Notes: a model not told the origin generated them from the sequence alone. A DNA stretch of 40,380 bases from Candidatus Komeilibacteria bacterium (GCA_018656655.1 JABHYW010000040.1:1-40380), one strand, 5' to 3'. Shown: positions 9,197 through 17,297, numbered from the stretch's first letter. Translations and numbers: made by a program.

Positions 9197-9847
9197 TTAT
9201 TGACTAATATTCTCATAAATTGGGACATTAAAAGTATTGACCCTATTTATAGGCCAACCTCTAACCCACACTCTTCCTATAACATAACTTTCATTAACGG
9301 GACCAATTTGACGAGAATCTAAGCTGTTTGATCTATTGTCTCCCATTAGAAAATACTCATTTTCTTCTAAAGTAATAGCCTCATGTTTATCAGAAGAAAA
9401 ATTTTCTATGTAAGCCTCCTCTAAAATCTCTCCATCAATATAGACCCTGCCCTCATCTATAGATACTGCCTCCCCTGGCAATCCTATTATTCTTTTTATA
9501 AAATAAGCCCGAGTGTTTTTGGGATTTTTAAAAATTATTACCTCGCCTCTTTGCTTTTCATTAAATCTGTATGATAACTCATCTATAATAAGATATTCAT
9601 TTTGATAAAAGTTTGGCTCCATTGACGCCCCTTCTACATAAAAAGGCTGTACCAAAAATAATCTAATTGGCAAAATAATAGCTAGAGAAATTAAAACTAC
9701 CTTTACTACTTCAAAAACTAATATACCAAATTTCTTCAACCAAGATAAAACTAGAGAATCTTCATCATCTTCTGAAAAATTACTCATGTCCATATCAGTA
9801 CTTTCGGGTGCTAAATTTTCTTGTATTTCCTTTTTATTTTCTTCCAT
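9197..9847 (-). CDS. lepB: Signal peptidase I
   Basis: 216 residues. It cleaves signal peptides of exported proteins at the outer face of the membrane. There is an acidic cytoplasmic N-terminus of about 40 residues, one transmembrane helix (about 43-66), then the catalytic serine in GASMEPNF, the catalytic lysine in YFIKRIIGLPGEAV and the family box MGDNRSNSLDSRQIG. It is first in the operon with hisS and has a good promoter 33-61 bases upstream of its start. The two pilin-headed proteins and other exported proteins of this window are plausible substrates (inference). Confidence 0.96.
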   Translation of the reverse strand: MEENKKEIQENLAPESTDMDMSNFSEDDEDSLVLSWLKKFGILVFEVVKVVLISLAIILPIRLFLVQPFYVEGASMEPNFYQNEYLIIDELSYRFNEKQRGEVIIFKNPKNTRAYFIKRIIGLPGEAVSIDEGRVYIDGEILEEAYIENFSSDKHEAITLEENEYFLMGDNRSNSLDSRQIGPVNESYVIGRVWVRGWPINRVNTFNVPIYENISQ

Positions 9848-9879
9848 AAAAAATATAAAATTATATAATCGATACGATT

Positions 9880-9908
9880 ATTATACATAATACAAAAATT
9901 AAAATCAA
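9880..9908 (-). promoter_or_regulatory. Promoter of lepB-hisS
   Basis: TTGATT (9903-9908), 17 bases, TATAAT (9880-9885) on the minus strand. Initiation would fall near 9873, giving a leader of about 26 bases without a Shine-Dalgarno site. Confidence 0.75.
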
Positions 9909-9917
9909 CTCCATAAA

Positions 9918-9936
9918 AGCCTATAAATTATGGGCT
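9918..9936. promoter_or_regulatory. Imperfect dyad between divergent promoters, possible operator
   Basis: AGCCTATAAATTATGGGCT matches its own reverse complement at 16 of 19 positions. It lies between the lepB and LCP promoters, where a regulator could control both. This is only a candidate. Confidence 0.3.
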
Positions 9937-9954
9937 AAAATAGACTTATAATGG

Positions 9955-9983
9955 TTGACTGATACTTGTTTTATTAGTATAAT
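9955..9983 (+). promoter_or_regulatory. Promoter of the LCP-der-pth operon
   Basis: TTGACT (9955-9960), 17 bases, TATAAT (9978-9983). Initiation near 9990 leaves a leader of about 19 bases before the ATG at 10009. The upstream in-frame TTG at 9955 is part of the -35 box and so cannot be the translation start. Confidence 0.85.
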
Positions 9984-10008
9984 TGATATACTTCAGAAAT
10001 GTAATAAA

Positions 10009-11586
10009 ATGGATTTTAAGAAAAGAAAACTAAATCTTCTAGACGAAAATTTGAACAATAATTTTGATACTCAGCACCAAGCAAATAAACCTAAGCTGAA
10101 TTTCAAAAAAGAATATAAAATAGACTCTAAGAAGCAAGACAAAAATCAGGCTGGCAAAAGTCGGGGAAAGAAAAAACTTCCCTTGTTTTTTATAATATTA
10201 ATTATTGCCTTTCTAGGTATTGCTAATTTATTAGCTGCTGACAATGACAGTTTTTTATCTGGCGTAAAAAATTCTTATCTAGTCAGACAAATTACTCATA
10301 TTATATCTAGTAAAGAAAAATATCTAGATGGCGAAAAAGAAGATAGAATAAATTTTGTATTAATGGGCATGGGTGGTGCTGGACATAATGGTCCGTATCT
10401 AACAGATACTATTATGATAGCCAGTTTCAAACCATCAAGTAAGGAAGCCGCTATATTTTCTTTACCTCGTGATATGATTGTGCCAATTGATAGTGCTAAC
10501 TATAGAAAAATAAACTCCGTCTATACTATTGGTCAAAATAATGGTATTGGTGGTGGTGAATTAATGAAGCAAGTATTAAGTAAAACTTTTGATACACCTA
10601 TACACTATTTTGCCGCTGTAGATTTTAATGGTTTTATAGAAATGATAGATGCTATAGATGGCGTAGAGGTTAATGTAGATATAGCATTTGTAGATAATCA
10701 ATTTCCAACCTACGATGAAAAATGGCAAAGCGTTTCTTTTGAAGCTGGCAAACAAACTATGGATGGCCTAACAGCTCTTCGCTACTCTCGCTCTCGTCAC
10801 GGTAATAATGGCGAAGGCTCTGATTTTGCTCGTATTAAAAGACAACAAAAAGTAATATTAGCTGCTAAAGAAAAACTTACTTCTTTTAACACTCTAATCA
10901 ACCCTACTAAAATTACTAATCTATTTTCACTATTTACCAAATATACCTCTACTGATCTTGAACCTTGGGAAGCCGTTAAATTAGTACATCTAGCCAAAGA
11001 GTTAAACACTCAAAATATAGTAACCCAATCAATTGATGATCGTCCTGGTGGATATCTTAAAGCTGGCATTGCTGAAGATGGTGCCTATATATTACAACCT
11101 GTCACTGGAAACTATAATCAAATAAATTTATTAATAAAAAACATATTTGATCTTCAACAAGCTAGCCAAGAGAAAGCTAAAATAGTAATTCAAAATGGCA
11201 CTATAGTGCCTGGTCTAGCTCTTAAGGCAGTTAATTATTTAGACCAAATAGGGTATAATATAATAAGGTATGGCAATGCTAATACTCAAGATAAGATTAG
11301 CACCATAATATATGATTATACTAATAATAATCCCAAAACTAAAGAATCATTAGAAGGTGTTTTTTCCACAAAAGCAAAAAACAGTATTCCATTAGATTAT
11401 GATAGCGCCGTCGTAGCCTCAAATTGGGGAATAAGAAATGATGATGGAGATTTAGAACAAATAGACTTTTTGATTATTTTAGGACAAGATCAAATAATAG
11501 ATGAGGGAATAGAAATAATAACTACTATTAATCCTTCTTTACTAAGCAGCTCTACAGCTACTAGTACTGAAGAAATAACAGAATAA
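10009..11586 (+). CDS. LytR-CpsA-Psr (LCP) family cell-wall ligase
   Basis: 525 residues from the ATG at 10009. LCP enzymes transfer lipid-linked glycopolymers onto peptidoglycan on the outer face of the membrane. Visible in order: a basic Asn/Lys-rich cytoplasmic segment (about 1-55), one transmembrane helix (LFFIILIIAFLGIANLL), then the LCP domain with INFVLMGMGG, the LTDTIMIASF strand, the arginine motif FSLPRDMIVPI and RYSRSRHGNNGEGSDFARI near its end. A LytR_C-type domain follows (from about KAKIVIQNGTIVPG). It is first in an operon with der and pth; the stop is one base before the der ATG. Coupling of a wall ligase with translation GTPase and hydrolase genes probably reflects genome compaction. 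The substrate polymer is unknown. Confidence 0.92.
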   Translation: MDFKKRKLNLLDENLNNNFDTQHQANKPKLNFKKEYKIDSKKQDKNQAGKSRGKKKLPLFFIILIIAFLGIANLLAADNDSFLSGVKNSYLVRQITHIISSKEKYLDGEKEDRINFVLMGMGGAGHNGPYLTDTIMIASFKPSSKEAAIFSLPRDMIVPIDSANYRKINSVYTIGQNNGIGGGELMKQVLSKTFDTPIHYFAAVDFNGFIEMIDAIDGVEVNVDIAFVDNQFPTYDEKWQSVSFEAGKQTMDGLTALRYSRSRHGNNGEGSDFARIKRQQKVILAAKEKLTSFNTLINPTKITNLFSLFTKYTSTDLEPWEAVKLVHLAKELNTQNIVTQSIDDRPGGYLKAGIAEDGAYILQPVTGNYNQINLLIKNIFDLQQASQEKAKIVIQNGTIVPGLALKAVNYLDQIGYNIIRYGNANTQDKISTIIYDYTNNNPKTKESLEGVFSTKAKNSIPLDYDSAVVASNWGIRNDDGDLEQIDFLIILGQDQIIDEGIEIITTINPSLLSSSTATSTEEITE

Positions 11587-11587
11587 T

Positions 11588-12949
11588 ATGGCAAGTTTAT
11601 ACAAAATAGCTATAGTCGGAAGAGTAAATGTAGGTAAATCTACCTTGTTTAATCGTTTAATTTCAGATCAAAAAGCCATCACTTCTCGTGTAGCTGGCAC
11701 AACTAGAGATAGAAATTACGCAGTCTGCTCATGGAAAGACATGGATTTTTCTTTAATTGATACTGGCGGTTTAGAAAGACAATCTGATGATGATATAGAT
11801 CAACAAATTATAGAACAAGCTCAAGTAGCCATTAAAGAGGCTGATCTTTTACTTTTTGTAGTAGATACTAAAACTGGCATTATGCCAGCTGATCTTGAAT
11901 TAGCTAAAGAATTTAAAAAGAATAAAAAACCTATTATTCTGGTGGCTAATAAAACTGATAATAATAAACTTCGCCAACACACAGCTGATTTTTATAAGCT
12001 TAATTTTGATAAACCATGGCCTATTTCAGCTATCAATGGTGTTGGAACTGGCGACCTATTAGATGAAGTGGTTGTTAGACTTAAGAAATTAAAAAAGAAA
12101 AAAAGACTTAAAGAAGCTCCAGTTGATGAAAAAATTATAAGAGTAGCCGTAGTTGGTAAACCTAATGTTGGCAAATCCTCTATTATTAATGCTATCTTGG
12201 GCGAACAAAGAGTAATAGTTTCTGCCACAGCCCACACTACTAGAGATTCTCAAGATATAGAATTTATTTTTGAAGGTCAAAAAATAGTTTTTGTAGATAC
12301 CGCTGGTATGAGACGTCATAGTCAAAAATCAGCTGATGCCTTTGAAAAACAATCCGTTGATCAAAGTATTGAAAGTATAAAAAAATCTGACATTGCCATA
12401 CTGGTAACTGATGTTAGTAAAAAACTAACTTGGCAAGATAAACATATGATAGATGAGGCTAATGAGGCTGGCGTGGGCCTTGTCATATTAGCTAATAAAT
12501 GGGACATGATAACTGACAAAACTACCGATACTGTCAAAGAGTTTGATATGTATTACAAAAGATTTTTCCCATTTATAAAATGGGCACCCGTAATATATTC
12601 TTCTGCGACTAAAAAAATACGTATCAAAAAAATATTAGATAGTGTTATAGCTATTTATGGAGAAAAAAATAAAGTTATTAGTGAAAATGCTCTAGATAAA
12701 CTATTAAAAGCAATAGTTAAAAGACACAAACCATCCAGAGGTAAAGGCACTAAACATCCTTACATTTATAGCCTTAAGCAACTTCGTACTAACCCTCCAA
12801 TTTTTGCTATCAAAATTGATTTTAAGGCTGATTTACATGATTCTTATTTAAGGTTTATAGAAAATAATTTAAGATATAAGTTTGGTTTTGAAGGTACTCC
12901 TATTCATATTAGAGTACTAAAGAGCCAAAATACTAAAGATAAAAAATAA
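11588..12949 (+). CDS. der: GTPase Der (EngA), ribosome assembly
   Basis: 453 residues with two tandem GTPase domains and a C-terminal KH-like domain, the family's diagnostic layout. It acts in late 50S subunit assembly. G domain 1 has GRVNVGKST, DTGG and NKTD. G domain 2 has GKPNVGKSS, DTAG and NKWD. The C-terminus (about 355-440) includes KRHKPSRGKGTKHPYIYSL and FEGTPIHIRV, typical of Der. A Lys-rich linker joins the G domains (LKKLKKKKRLKEAP). It is tightly packed between the LCP gene (one base) and pth (two bases). There is no Shine-Dalgarno site. Confidence 0.97.
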   Translation: MASLYKIAIVGRVNVGKSTLFNRLISDQKAITSRVAGTTRDRNYAVCSWKDMDFSLIDTGGLERQSDDDIDQQIIEQAQVAIKEADLLLFVVDTKTGIMPADLELAKEFKKNKKPIILVANKTDNNKLRQHTADFYKLNFDKPWPISAINGVGTGDLLDEVVVRLKKLKKKKRLKEAPVDEKIIRVAVVGKPNVGKSSIINAILGEQRVIVSATAHTTRDSQDIEFIFEGQKIVFVDTAGMRRHSQKSADAFEKQSVDQSIESIKKSDIAILVTDVSKKLTWQDKHMIDEANEAGVGLVILANKWDMITDKTTDTVKEFDMYYKRFFPFIKWAPVIYSSATKKIRIKKILDSVIAIYGEKNKVISENALDKLLKAIVKRHKPSRGKGTKHPYIYSLKQLRTNPPIFAIKIDFKADLHDSYLRFIENNLRYKFGFEGTPIHIRVLKSQNTKDKK

Positions 12950-12951
12950 AT

Positions 12952-13506
12952 ATGAAATTAATAATAGGCCTAGGAAATCCAGATAAAGAGTATGAACAAA
13001 CTCGCCATAATTTTGGCTACCTATCTACAGATTCTTTAGCTAGTAAAAAAGAAATAAGTTGGACTAAACATAAACAAAGCAACAGCTTGATAGCTAGCTT
13101 CCAAGGTAAAAAAGAAAAAATTATCTTAGCTAAGCCTTTAACCTATATGAATAACTCTGGTAAAGCGGTTAAAGCCTTAAAACAATATTACAAAACTCCT
13201 GTTAATAGAATAATTGTTATTTATGATGATATTGACTTACTATATGGAAAAATAAGGATTTCCAAAAATCGCAGTGCTGGTGGACACAAGGGTATTGATT
13301 CCATAATAGAACATCTCAAATCTAAAGACTTTAAAAGAATCCGTCTGGGTATTGGTCCTCAAAAAGGTAAAGCTGAAGACTTTGTCCTAAAAAAATTCTC
13401 CAGTACAGAAAAGAAAAAGCTAAATGAGATTATAGATACTAGTAATCTAATACTAGAAAATATACTGGCTAGAAGTTTTGATCAAGCAGCCAATAAATAT
13501 AATTAA
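12952..13506 (+). CDS. pth: Peptidyl-tRNA hydrolase
   Basis: 184 residues, normal for bacterial Pth, which frees tRNA from peptidyl-tRNA dropped by ribosomes. The active-site residues are visible: Asn in GLGNPDKEYE, the catalytic His in TRHNFGY, Asn in KPLTYMNNSG and the Asp in YDDIDLLYGKIR, followed by the signature RSAGGHKGIDSI. It is last in the LCP-der-pth operon and is followed after four bases by a bidirectional terminator. Confidence 0.97.
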   Translation: MKLIIGLGNPDKEYEQTRHNFGYLSTDSLASKKEISWTKHKQSNSLIASFQGKKEKIILAKPLTYMNNSGKAVKALKQYYKTPVNRIIVIYDDIDLLYGKIRISKNRSAGGHKGIDSIIEHLKSKDFKRIRLGIGPQKGKAEDFVLKKFSSTEKKKLNEIIDTSNLILENILARSFDQAANKYN

Positions 13507-13510
13507 AATC

Positions 13511-13541
13511 AAAAAGCCTCGTCCAATAAATGAGGCTTTTT
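13511..13541. terminator. Bidirectional terminator between pth and pepA
   Basis: Stem AAAAAGCCTC / GAGGCTTTTT with an 11-base loop. T-runs on both strands serve the converging pth (plus) and pepA (minus) genes. Confidence 0.9.
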
Positions 13542-13545
13542 TTGT

Positions 13546-15057
13546 TTAGATACTTCTCAGCCAATTAAGGATAGTTCGCACTCCAAATCCTGCACCACCA
13601 ACTGGTGTATACGAATTTATGGATTTCTCTATGTAAGCTGGACCAGCAATATCAATATGAGCCCACTCTACTCCATCTTCTATAAAATGATTAAGAAACC
13701 AAGCAGCCATAATAGAGCCACCGCCCTTAGTATTTGATATATTTCTAATGTCAGCGATTTTAGATTTATTCATGTCTTTATATTCCGGAGCTAAAGGTAA
13801 CTGCCACATAGTCTCCCCTGTATCTTTGGCTTGTTTTAAAATAGCTTTAGCTAGCTTATCATTATTAGAAAAGAATCCCGCATATTGAGAACCTAAAGCC
13901 GCAATAACAGCGCCAGTTAAGGTAGCTAAATCTACTATTTTAGTAATCCCCTGTTTTTGAGCATAGGCCAATGAATCAGCTAAGGTAACTCTGCCCTCTG
14001 CATCAGTATGAGCTATTTCAATACTTTTGCCTTGCATATTTCTAACTACATCGCCTGGTTTAACAGCAGAACCAGAAGGCATATTTTCACAAGCGGCAAT
14101 AATACCATGTACTTCTACTTTTGGATTACTAGCTACCAAGGATTGAAAAACACCTAAAACAGTCGCTGCACCACCCATATCTATTTTCATGTCATACATA
14201 CCTTCCCAAGGCTTGATATTAAGACCACCACTATCAAAGGTAAGTCCTTTACCAACTAAAGCAATCTTATCTTTAGCTTTGCCAGTTGGTTTATATACTA
14301 AATGAATAAATTTTGGCCTGGCTTCTGAACCTTTAGCAATAGATAAAAAAGCATTCATCTTTAATTTTTTAATAGCTTCTTCTTCTAATATTTTGACTGT
14401 AATATTCCCGCCTTGCCGCGAGGCAGGTTTATTAGCCTTAGCTATTATCACAGCAGTATCTGCCAAAAATTGTGGTGTCATTATTCCAGCAGGCTCATTA
14501 ACTAAATCACGAGCTAAAATTGTACCTTCGGCTAAAGATTTTCCTAAATCCCAAGCTTTAGTAAACTTTACTTTTTGACTAGCAAGTAAATAAACATAAA
14601 TTTCTTTAATATCTACTTTAATATTTTCTTTGTCTACTTTTTTATATTTATCAAAATCATAATTAGCTAAATATAATCCTTCGGCTAATGACTGAGCTAG
14701 AAGACTAATGTCACTAGTTCCCTTGAGCCAGTGCTTAGCTACTAAACCAATCTTATTAGCTTTGTATTTTTTAAGATAAGCTATAACATGTCCAGCTGTT
14801 TTTCTAAAATCTTCAGCAGCTAATTTCTTAGCTTGTCCAGTACCAATAAAAACAATTGTCTGCTGATCATCGTGAATTACAAATACTTGCCCTTTTTTAC
14901 CTAGAAAATTTTCTTTCTTAACACGAGACAAAACATCTGACTCATCTTCATAATCAAAAGACTTAATTAGATTAGTAATAGCTTTATCATCTTTCAAAAC
15001 AGGCACAAATAATACCTCTTCTTCCTGATTTTCTTCTGCTCTAAATATTAATTCCAT
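13546..15057 (-). CDS. pepA: Leucyl aminopeptidase (M17 family)
   Basis: 503 residues, normal for M17. It removes N-terminal residues from peptides in the cytoplasm using two metal ions. The C-terminal catalytic domain shows LVGKGLTFDSGGLNIKP (metal-binding Lys and Asp), MKIDMGGAA and the signature HTDAEGRVTLAD, with KIVDLATLTGA following. The N-terminal macro-like domain covers about the first 170 residues. A short palindromic repeat (family C, 14411-14427) encodes PASRQGG in the loop before the catalytic domain, probably an in-frame insertion. It is a single-gene unit that converges on pth. The start is preceded by an A/T-only leader. Confidence 0.95.
   Translation of the reverse strand: MELIFRAEENQEEEVLFVPVLKDDKAITNLIKSFDYEDESDVLSRVKKENFLGKKGQVFVIHDDQQTIVFIGTGQAKKLAAEDFRKTAGHVIAYLKKYKANKIGLVAKHWLKGTSDISLLAQSLAEGLYLANYDFDKYKKVDKENIKVDIKEIYVYLLASQKVKFTKAWDLGKSLAEGTILARDLVNEPAGIMTPQFLADTAVIIAKANKPASRQGGNITVKILEEEAIKKLKMNAFLSIAKGSEARPKFIHLVYKPTGKAKDKIALVGKGLTFDSGGLNIKPWEGMYDMKIDMGGAATVLGVFQSLVASNPKVEVHGIIAACENMPSGSAVKPGDVVRNMQGKSIEIAHTDAEGRVTLADSLAYAQKQGITKIVDLATLTGAVIAALGSQYAGFFSNNDKLAKAILKQAKDTGETMWQLPLAPEYKDMNKSKIADIRNISNTKGGGSIMAAWFLNHFIEDGVEWAHIDIAGPAYIEKSINSYTPVGGAGFGVRTILNWLRSI
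14411..14427. repeat. Family C palindrome inside pepA
   Basis: CCTTGCC / GGCAGG hairpin (17 bp), closely similar to the palindrome at 5359-5377. It is read in frame as PASRQGG in the linker of the aminopeptidase. Confidence 0.6.
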
Positions 15058-15086
15058 ATAATTATTTATTATAATTTAACACTCTG

Positions 15087-15103
15087 TAACTTAACATAAG
15101 TTA
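15087..15103. promoter_or_regulatory. Perfect dyad upstream of pepA, possible operator
   Basis: TAACTTA ACA TAAGTTA, a perfect 7-base inverted repeat 30 bases before the pepA start, in an A/T-rich region where the promoter should lie. No confident -35/-10 pair was found, so its role is uncertain. Confidence 0.35.
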
Positions 15104-15137
15104 ATATATATAGCAATAATCAACCTATTAACTAAAC

Positions 15138-15162
15138 AAAAAACCGCCCTAACGAGCGGTTT
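15138..15162 (-). terminator. Terminator of secE-nusG-rplK-rplA
   Basis: Stem AAACCGC / GCGGTTT with an 8-base loop and T-rich sequence after it on the minus strand. It lies 30 bases beyond the rplA stop. Confidence 0.8.
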
Positions 15163-15189
15163 AGATCCTGAACTAAATTCAGGATGACA
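15163..15189. repeat. Half copy of family D2 palindrome in the rplA 3' region
   Basis: A run of 26 bases (AGATCCTGAACTAAA..., ending GGATGAC) is the same as the right half of the element at 34206-34265. It forms a TCCTGAA / TTCAGGA hairpin between the rplA stop and the operon terminator. Confidence 0.75.
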
Positions 15190-15192
15190 AAT

Positions 15193-15879
15193 TTAATTTA
15201 TACTTACTTTGATACTAGGTCCCATTGAAGATGAAATGTATAAAGCTTTAATAAAAGTACTTTTTAAACTTTGAGGTTTTGATTTCTTTAAAGACTCAAG
15301 GAAAACTGCAAAATTCTCAAGTAACTTAGCATCATCAAATGATGTTTTACCAATAGTCAAATGAATATTAGCAGTACTATCATTTTTGTAAGATACTTTA
15401 CCTTTTTTAAGCTCACCAACCATTTTAGTTATATCTGGACCAATTGTACCAGCCTTGGGATTAGGCATAAGACCTTTTTGACCAAGTACTTTAGCAATCA
15501 CTGCTAATTTTGGCATCATCTCAGGTACAGTAACCGCAATATCAAAATTTGTTTTTGAAGTTTTTTTAATCTCAGCAATTAATTCTTCACTACCAACTAA
15601 ATCAGCGCCAGCATCTTTAGCTTCTTTAGCTTTATCTTCTGGTACAAAAGCAGCTATATTAATAGTCTTACCAGTACCATGTGGAAGTGCTGCAGAGGCT
15701 CTAACAATTTGATCGCCTTTTTTGGGATCAATACCTAATCTAGCGTGAACTTCTATAGAAGCATCAAATTTTACTACGCTAGTTTCTTTAACTAATTTGA
15801 TTGCTTCTTCAATTTTATAAATCTTATCGCTATCAATCTTAGCTTTAGCTTCTTTTAATCTTTTACTTACTTTTGACAT
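15193..15879 (-). CDS. rplA: 50S ribosomal protein uL1
   Basis: 228 residues, full length. It forms the mobile L1 stalk at the E site and in many bacteria represses its own operon by binding mRNA. Typical segments are FDASIEVHARLGIDPKK near the N-terminus, VRASAALPHGTGK, and domain II with KVLGQKGLMPNPKAGT. The C-terminal strand SSMGPSIKVSI is intact. It is last in the secE-nusG-rplK-rplA operon; rplJ and rplL do not follow. A 52-bp repeat, almost the same as one before rplK, lies immediately upstream of the start. Some Parcubacteria lack L1, so its presence helps place the organism. Confidence 0.97.
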   Translation of the reverse strand: MSKVSKRLKEAKAKIDSDKIYKIEEAIKLVKETSVVKFDASIEVHARLGIDPKKGDQIVRASAALPHGTGKTINIAAFVPEDKAKEAKDAGADLVGSEELIAEIKKTSKTNFDIAVTVPEMMPKLAVIAKVLGQKGLMPNPKAGTIGPDITKMVGELKKGKVSYKNDSTANIHLTIGKTSFDDAKLLENFAVFLESLKKSKPQSLKSTFIKALYISSSMGPSIKVSIN

Positions 15880-15880
15880 A

Positions 15881-15932
15881 ATTATTTATTATTACGAGGT
15901 TCAAACGCTCAACCGACTAGCCAAGCTCCCTC
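15881..15932 (-). repeat. 52-bp leader repeat, copy before rplA
   Basis: It differs at two of 52 positions from 16398-16449. On the minus strand it begins GAGGGAGCTTGGCTAGTCGG and ends in an A/T-only stretch one base before the rplA start codon. The same placement before two ribosomal protein genes suggests a leader element or a mobile repeat. Confidence 0.85.
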
Positions 15933-15935
15933 CGT

Positions 15936-15963
15936 GTCCTCCATAGCTTTACGCGAAGGAGAG
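15936..15963. repeat. Family B palindrome, rplK-rplA spacer
   Basis: GTCCTCCATAGCTTTACGCG followed by AAGGAGAG resembles the copies inside the helicase gene (25263-25288, 27047-27074) and near atpE (34114-34140). It directly adjoins the 52-bp leader repeat. Confidence 0.65.
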
Positions 15964-15971
15964 AAGAATAT

Positions 15972-16397
15972 TTATTTTCCTATTTTAACTCCCATTTGAC
16001 GAGCAGTACCAGCAATTATCTTTTTTGCTTGTTCTACGTCATCGGTATTTAAATCTGGCATTTTAGCTTCTGCAATTTCAGTAAGTTGTGCATCACTTAA
16101 TGTAGCAACTTTTTCTTGCAATGGACTACCAGAACCTTTTTTTAAACTAAGTTTTTTCTTTATCATATCAGATGCCGGGGCAGTCTTAGTAACAAAAGAA
16201 AAACTTCTATCTTCATAAATAGATAATTCTACAGGTACTACTTCTCCCATACGTTCTTTTGTAGCTGCATTAAATTGCGTACAAAAAGCTTGAATATCTA
16301 AACCATGGGGCCCTAAAGCTGTACCAACTGGAGGAGCTGGAGTAGCTTTACCAGCTTGGATTTGTAGCTTAACAATTTGTTTTATTTGTTTTGCCAT
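15972..16397 (-). CDS. rplK: 50S ribosomal protein uL11
   Basis: 141 residues from the ATG at 16397, which begins [20 protein letters not shown], the standard L11 N-terminus. An upstream in-frame start at 16421 would add eight non-conserved residues and lies within the leader repeat. L11 binds the GTPase-associated region of 23S rRNA. The signatures [16 protein letters not shown] and [14 protein letters not shown] are present, as is the C-terminal [12 protein letters not shown]. It lies downstream of nusG, with the 52-bp repeat in the 60-base gap. Confidence 0.97.
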   Translation of the reverse strand: MAKQIKQIVKLQIQAGKATPAPPVGTALGPHGLDIQAFCTQFNAATKERMGEVVPVELSIYEDRSFSFVTKTAPASDMIKKKLSLKKGSGSPLQEKVATLSDAQLTEIAEAKMPDLNTDDVEQAKKIIAGTARQMGVKIGK

Positions 16398-16449
16398 ATT
16401 ATTTATTATTACGAGGTGCAAACGCTCAGCCGACTAGCCAAGCTCCCTC
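16398..16449 (-). repeat. 52-bp leader repeat, copy before rplK
   Basis: Near-identical partner of 15881-15932 (two mismatches). On the minus strand it starts GAGGGAGCTTGGCTAGTCGG and runs directly into the rplK ATG. Its first part resembles the acceptor and D-arm of a tRNA 5' half, but there is no 3' half. Confidence 0.85.
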
Positions 16450-16457
16450 ATTATTAT

Positions 16458-17003
16458 TTATATTTTTTTAATTTGTAAAAAATCTAATTCTACTGGAGTC
16501 TCACGACCAAACATAGAAACTAATACTTTGGCTTTACCACGAGCTTCATCAACTTCGGAAATCTTACCTTCATGATCTTTAAATGGACCATCGGTAATCT
16601 TAACAACTTCATCAACTTCAATATCAACTTTAAATTCTGGTTCTTCAGCACCCATTCTTTGCATTAATTGTTTTATCTCTGCCTCAGAAACAGGAGTAGG
16701 TGTAGTACCAGAACCAACGAAACCAGTTACGTTTGGAGTATTTCTAACTACATACCAAGAAGCGTCAGTTACTACCATAGATACCAAAACATAGCCTGGA
16801 AAAATCTTTTCCTTAACTGTTTTTCTTTTTCCGTTCTTAATTTTAATTTTAGTCTCGGTTGGAATAATAACATCAAAAATCTTATCTTCCATATCCATAG
16901 ATTCAATACGTTGTCTCAAATTACGACAAACGTTTTCTTCATAACCAGAATAAGTATGTAATACATACCACCTTCGACCCTGTTGTGCGGTTTGTTTTGG
17001 CAT
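16458..17003 (-). CDS. nusG: Transcription termination/antitermination protein NusG
   Basis: 181 residues. The N-terminal NGN domain begins RRWYVLHTYSGYEENV and includes KIFPGYVLVSM and VRNTPNVTGFVG. The C-terminal KOW domain has ITDGPFKDHEGKISEVDEAR. NusG binds RNA polymerase to raise processivity and links it to Rho or the ribosome. It lies 17 bases after secE in the conserved secE-nusG-rplK-rplA order. Confidence 0.97.
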   Translation of the reverse strand: MPKQTAQQGRRWYVLHTYSGYEENVCRNLRQRIESMDMEDKIFDVIIPTETKIKIKNGKRKTVKEKIFPGYVLVSMVVTDASWYVVRNTPNVTGFVGSGTTPTPVSEAEIKQLMQRMGAEEPEFKVDIEVDEVVKITDGPFKDHEGKISEVDEARGKAKVLVSMFGRETPVELDFLQIKKI

Positions 17004-17020
17004 ATGTTTATATCTTAAAA

Positions 17021-17203
17021 TTATTTAATCAAGCCTTCTATTACTTGGCTAAGACCCAAATCAACTACCCCTAGAAAAATAGCCACTGCAATAGAAACAC
17101 CAATAACCATTAAAGTATGATTAATGGTTGTTTGTCTAGTTGGCCATACTACCTTAGATAGTTCTTCTTTGGCTCCTTTAAAATAGCTTACTATTTTGTT
17201 CAT
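17021..17203 (-). CDS. secE: Preprotein translocase subunit SecE
   Basis: 60 residues, the short single-helix bacterial form. An amphipathic N-terminal helix (YFKGAKEELSKVVWPTR, the SecE signature) precedes one transmembrane helix (IGVSIAVAIFLGVVDLGLS). It is a component of the SecYEG export channel. It is first gene of the operon, with a clear promoter 56-84 bases upstream. Short but supported by both motif and gene order. Confidence 0.95.
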   Translation of the reverse strand: MNKIVSYFKGAKEELSKVVWPTRQTTINHTLMVIGVSIAVAIFLGVVDLGLSQVIEGLIK

Positions 17204-17226
17204 ATTTTTAAAATAAAGGTTTTTTA

Positions 17227-17247
17227 AAACAGCTCTGACAGCTGTTT
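17227..17247 (-). promoter_or_regulatory. Leader hairpin upstream of secE
   Basis: AAACAGCT / AGCTGTTT, an 8-bp stem with a 5-base loop, lies between the promoter and the secE start and is followed by TAAAAAACC on the minus strand. The U-tract is too weak for a sure attenuator; it may stabilise the mRNA or regulate the operon. Confidence 0.45.
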
Positions 17248-17258
17248 ATAACGAGATT

Positions 17259-17287
17259 ACTATAGCATAAAAAAATAGCTGAGTCAA
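17259..17287 (-). promoter_or_regulatory. Promoter of secE-nusG-rplK-rplA
   Basis: TTGACT (17282-17287), 17 bases, TATAGT (17259-17264) on the minus strand, 56 bases before secE and just after the previous gene's terminator. Confidence 0.85.
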
Positions 17288-17297
17288 GGATTAAACT

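Noticed and set aside
9955-10008. TTG start at 9955 for the LCP protein
   Set aside because: The TTG is the first part of the -35 box TTGACT, and the TATAAT lies within the would-be coding region. The ATG at 10009 is the first start after the predicted transcription start.
16406-16449. tRNA gene upstream of rplK
   Set aside because: Only a 5' half resembles a tRNA. The anticodon stem has no partner and there is no T-arm or 3' acceptor strand.
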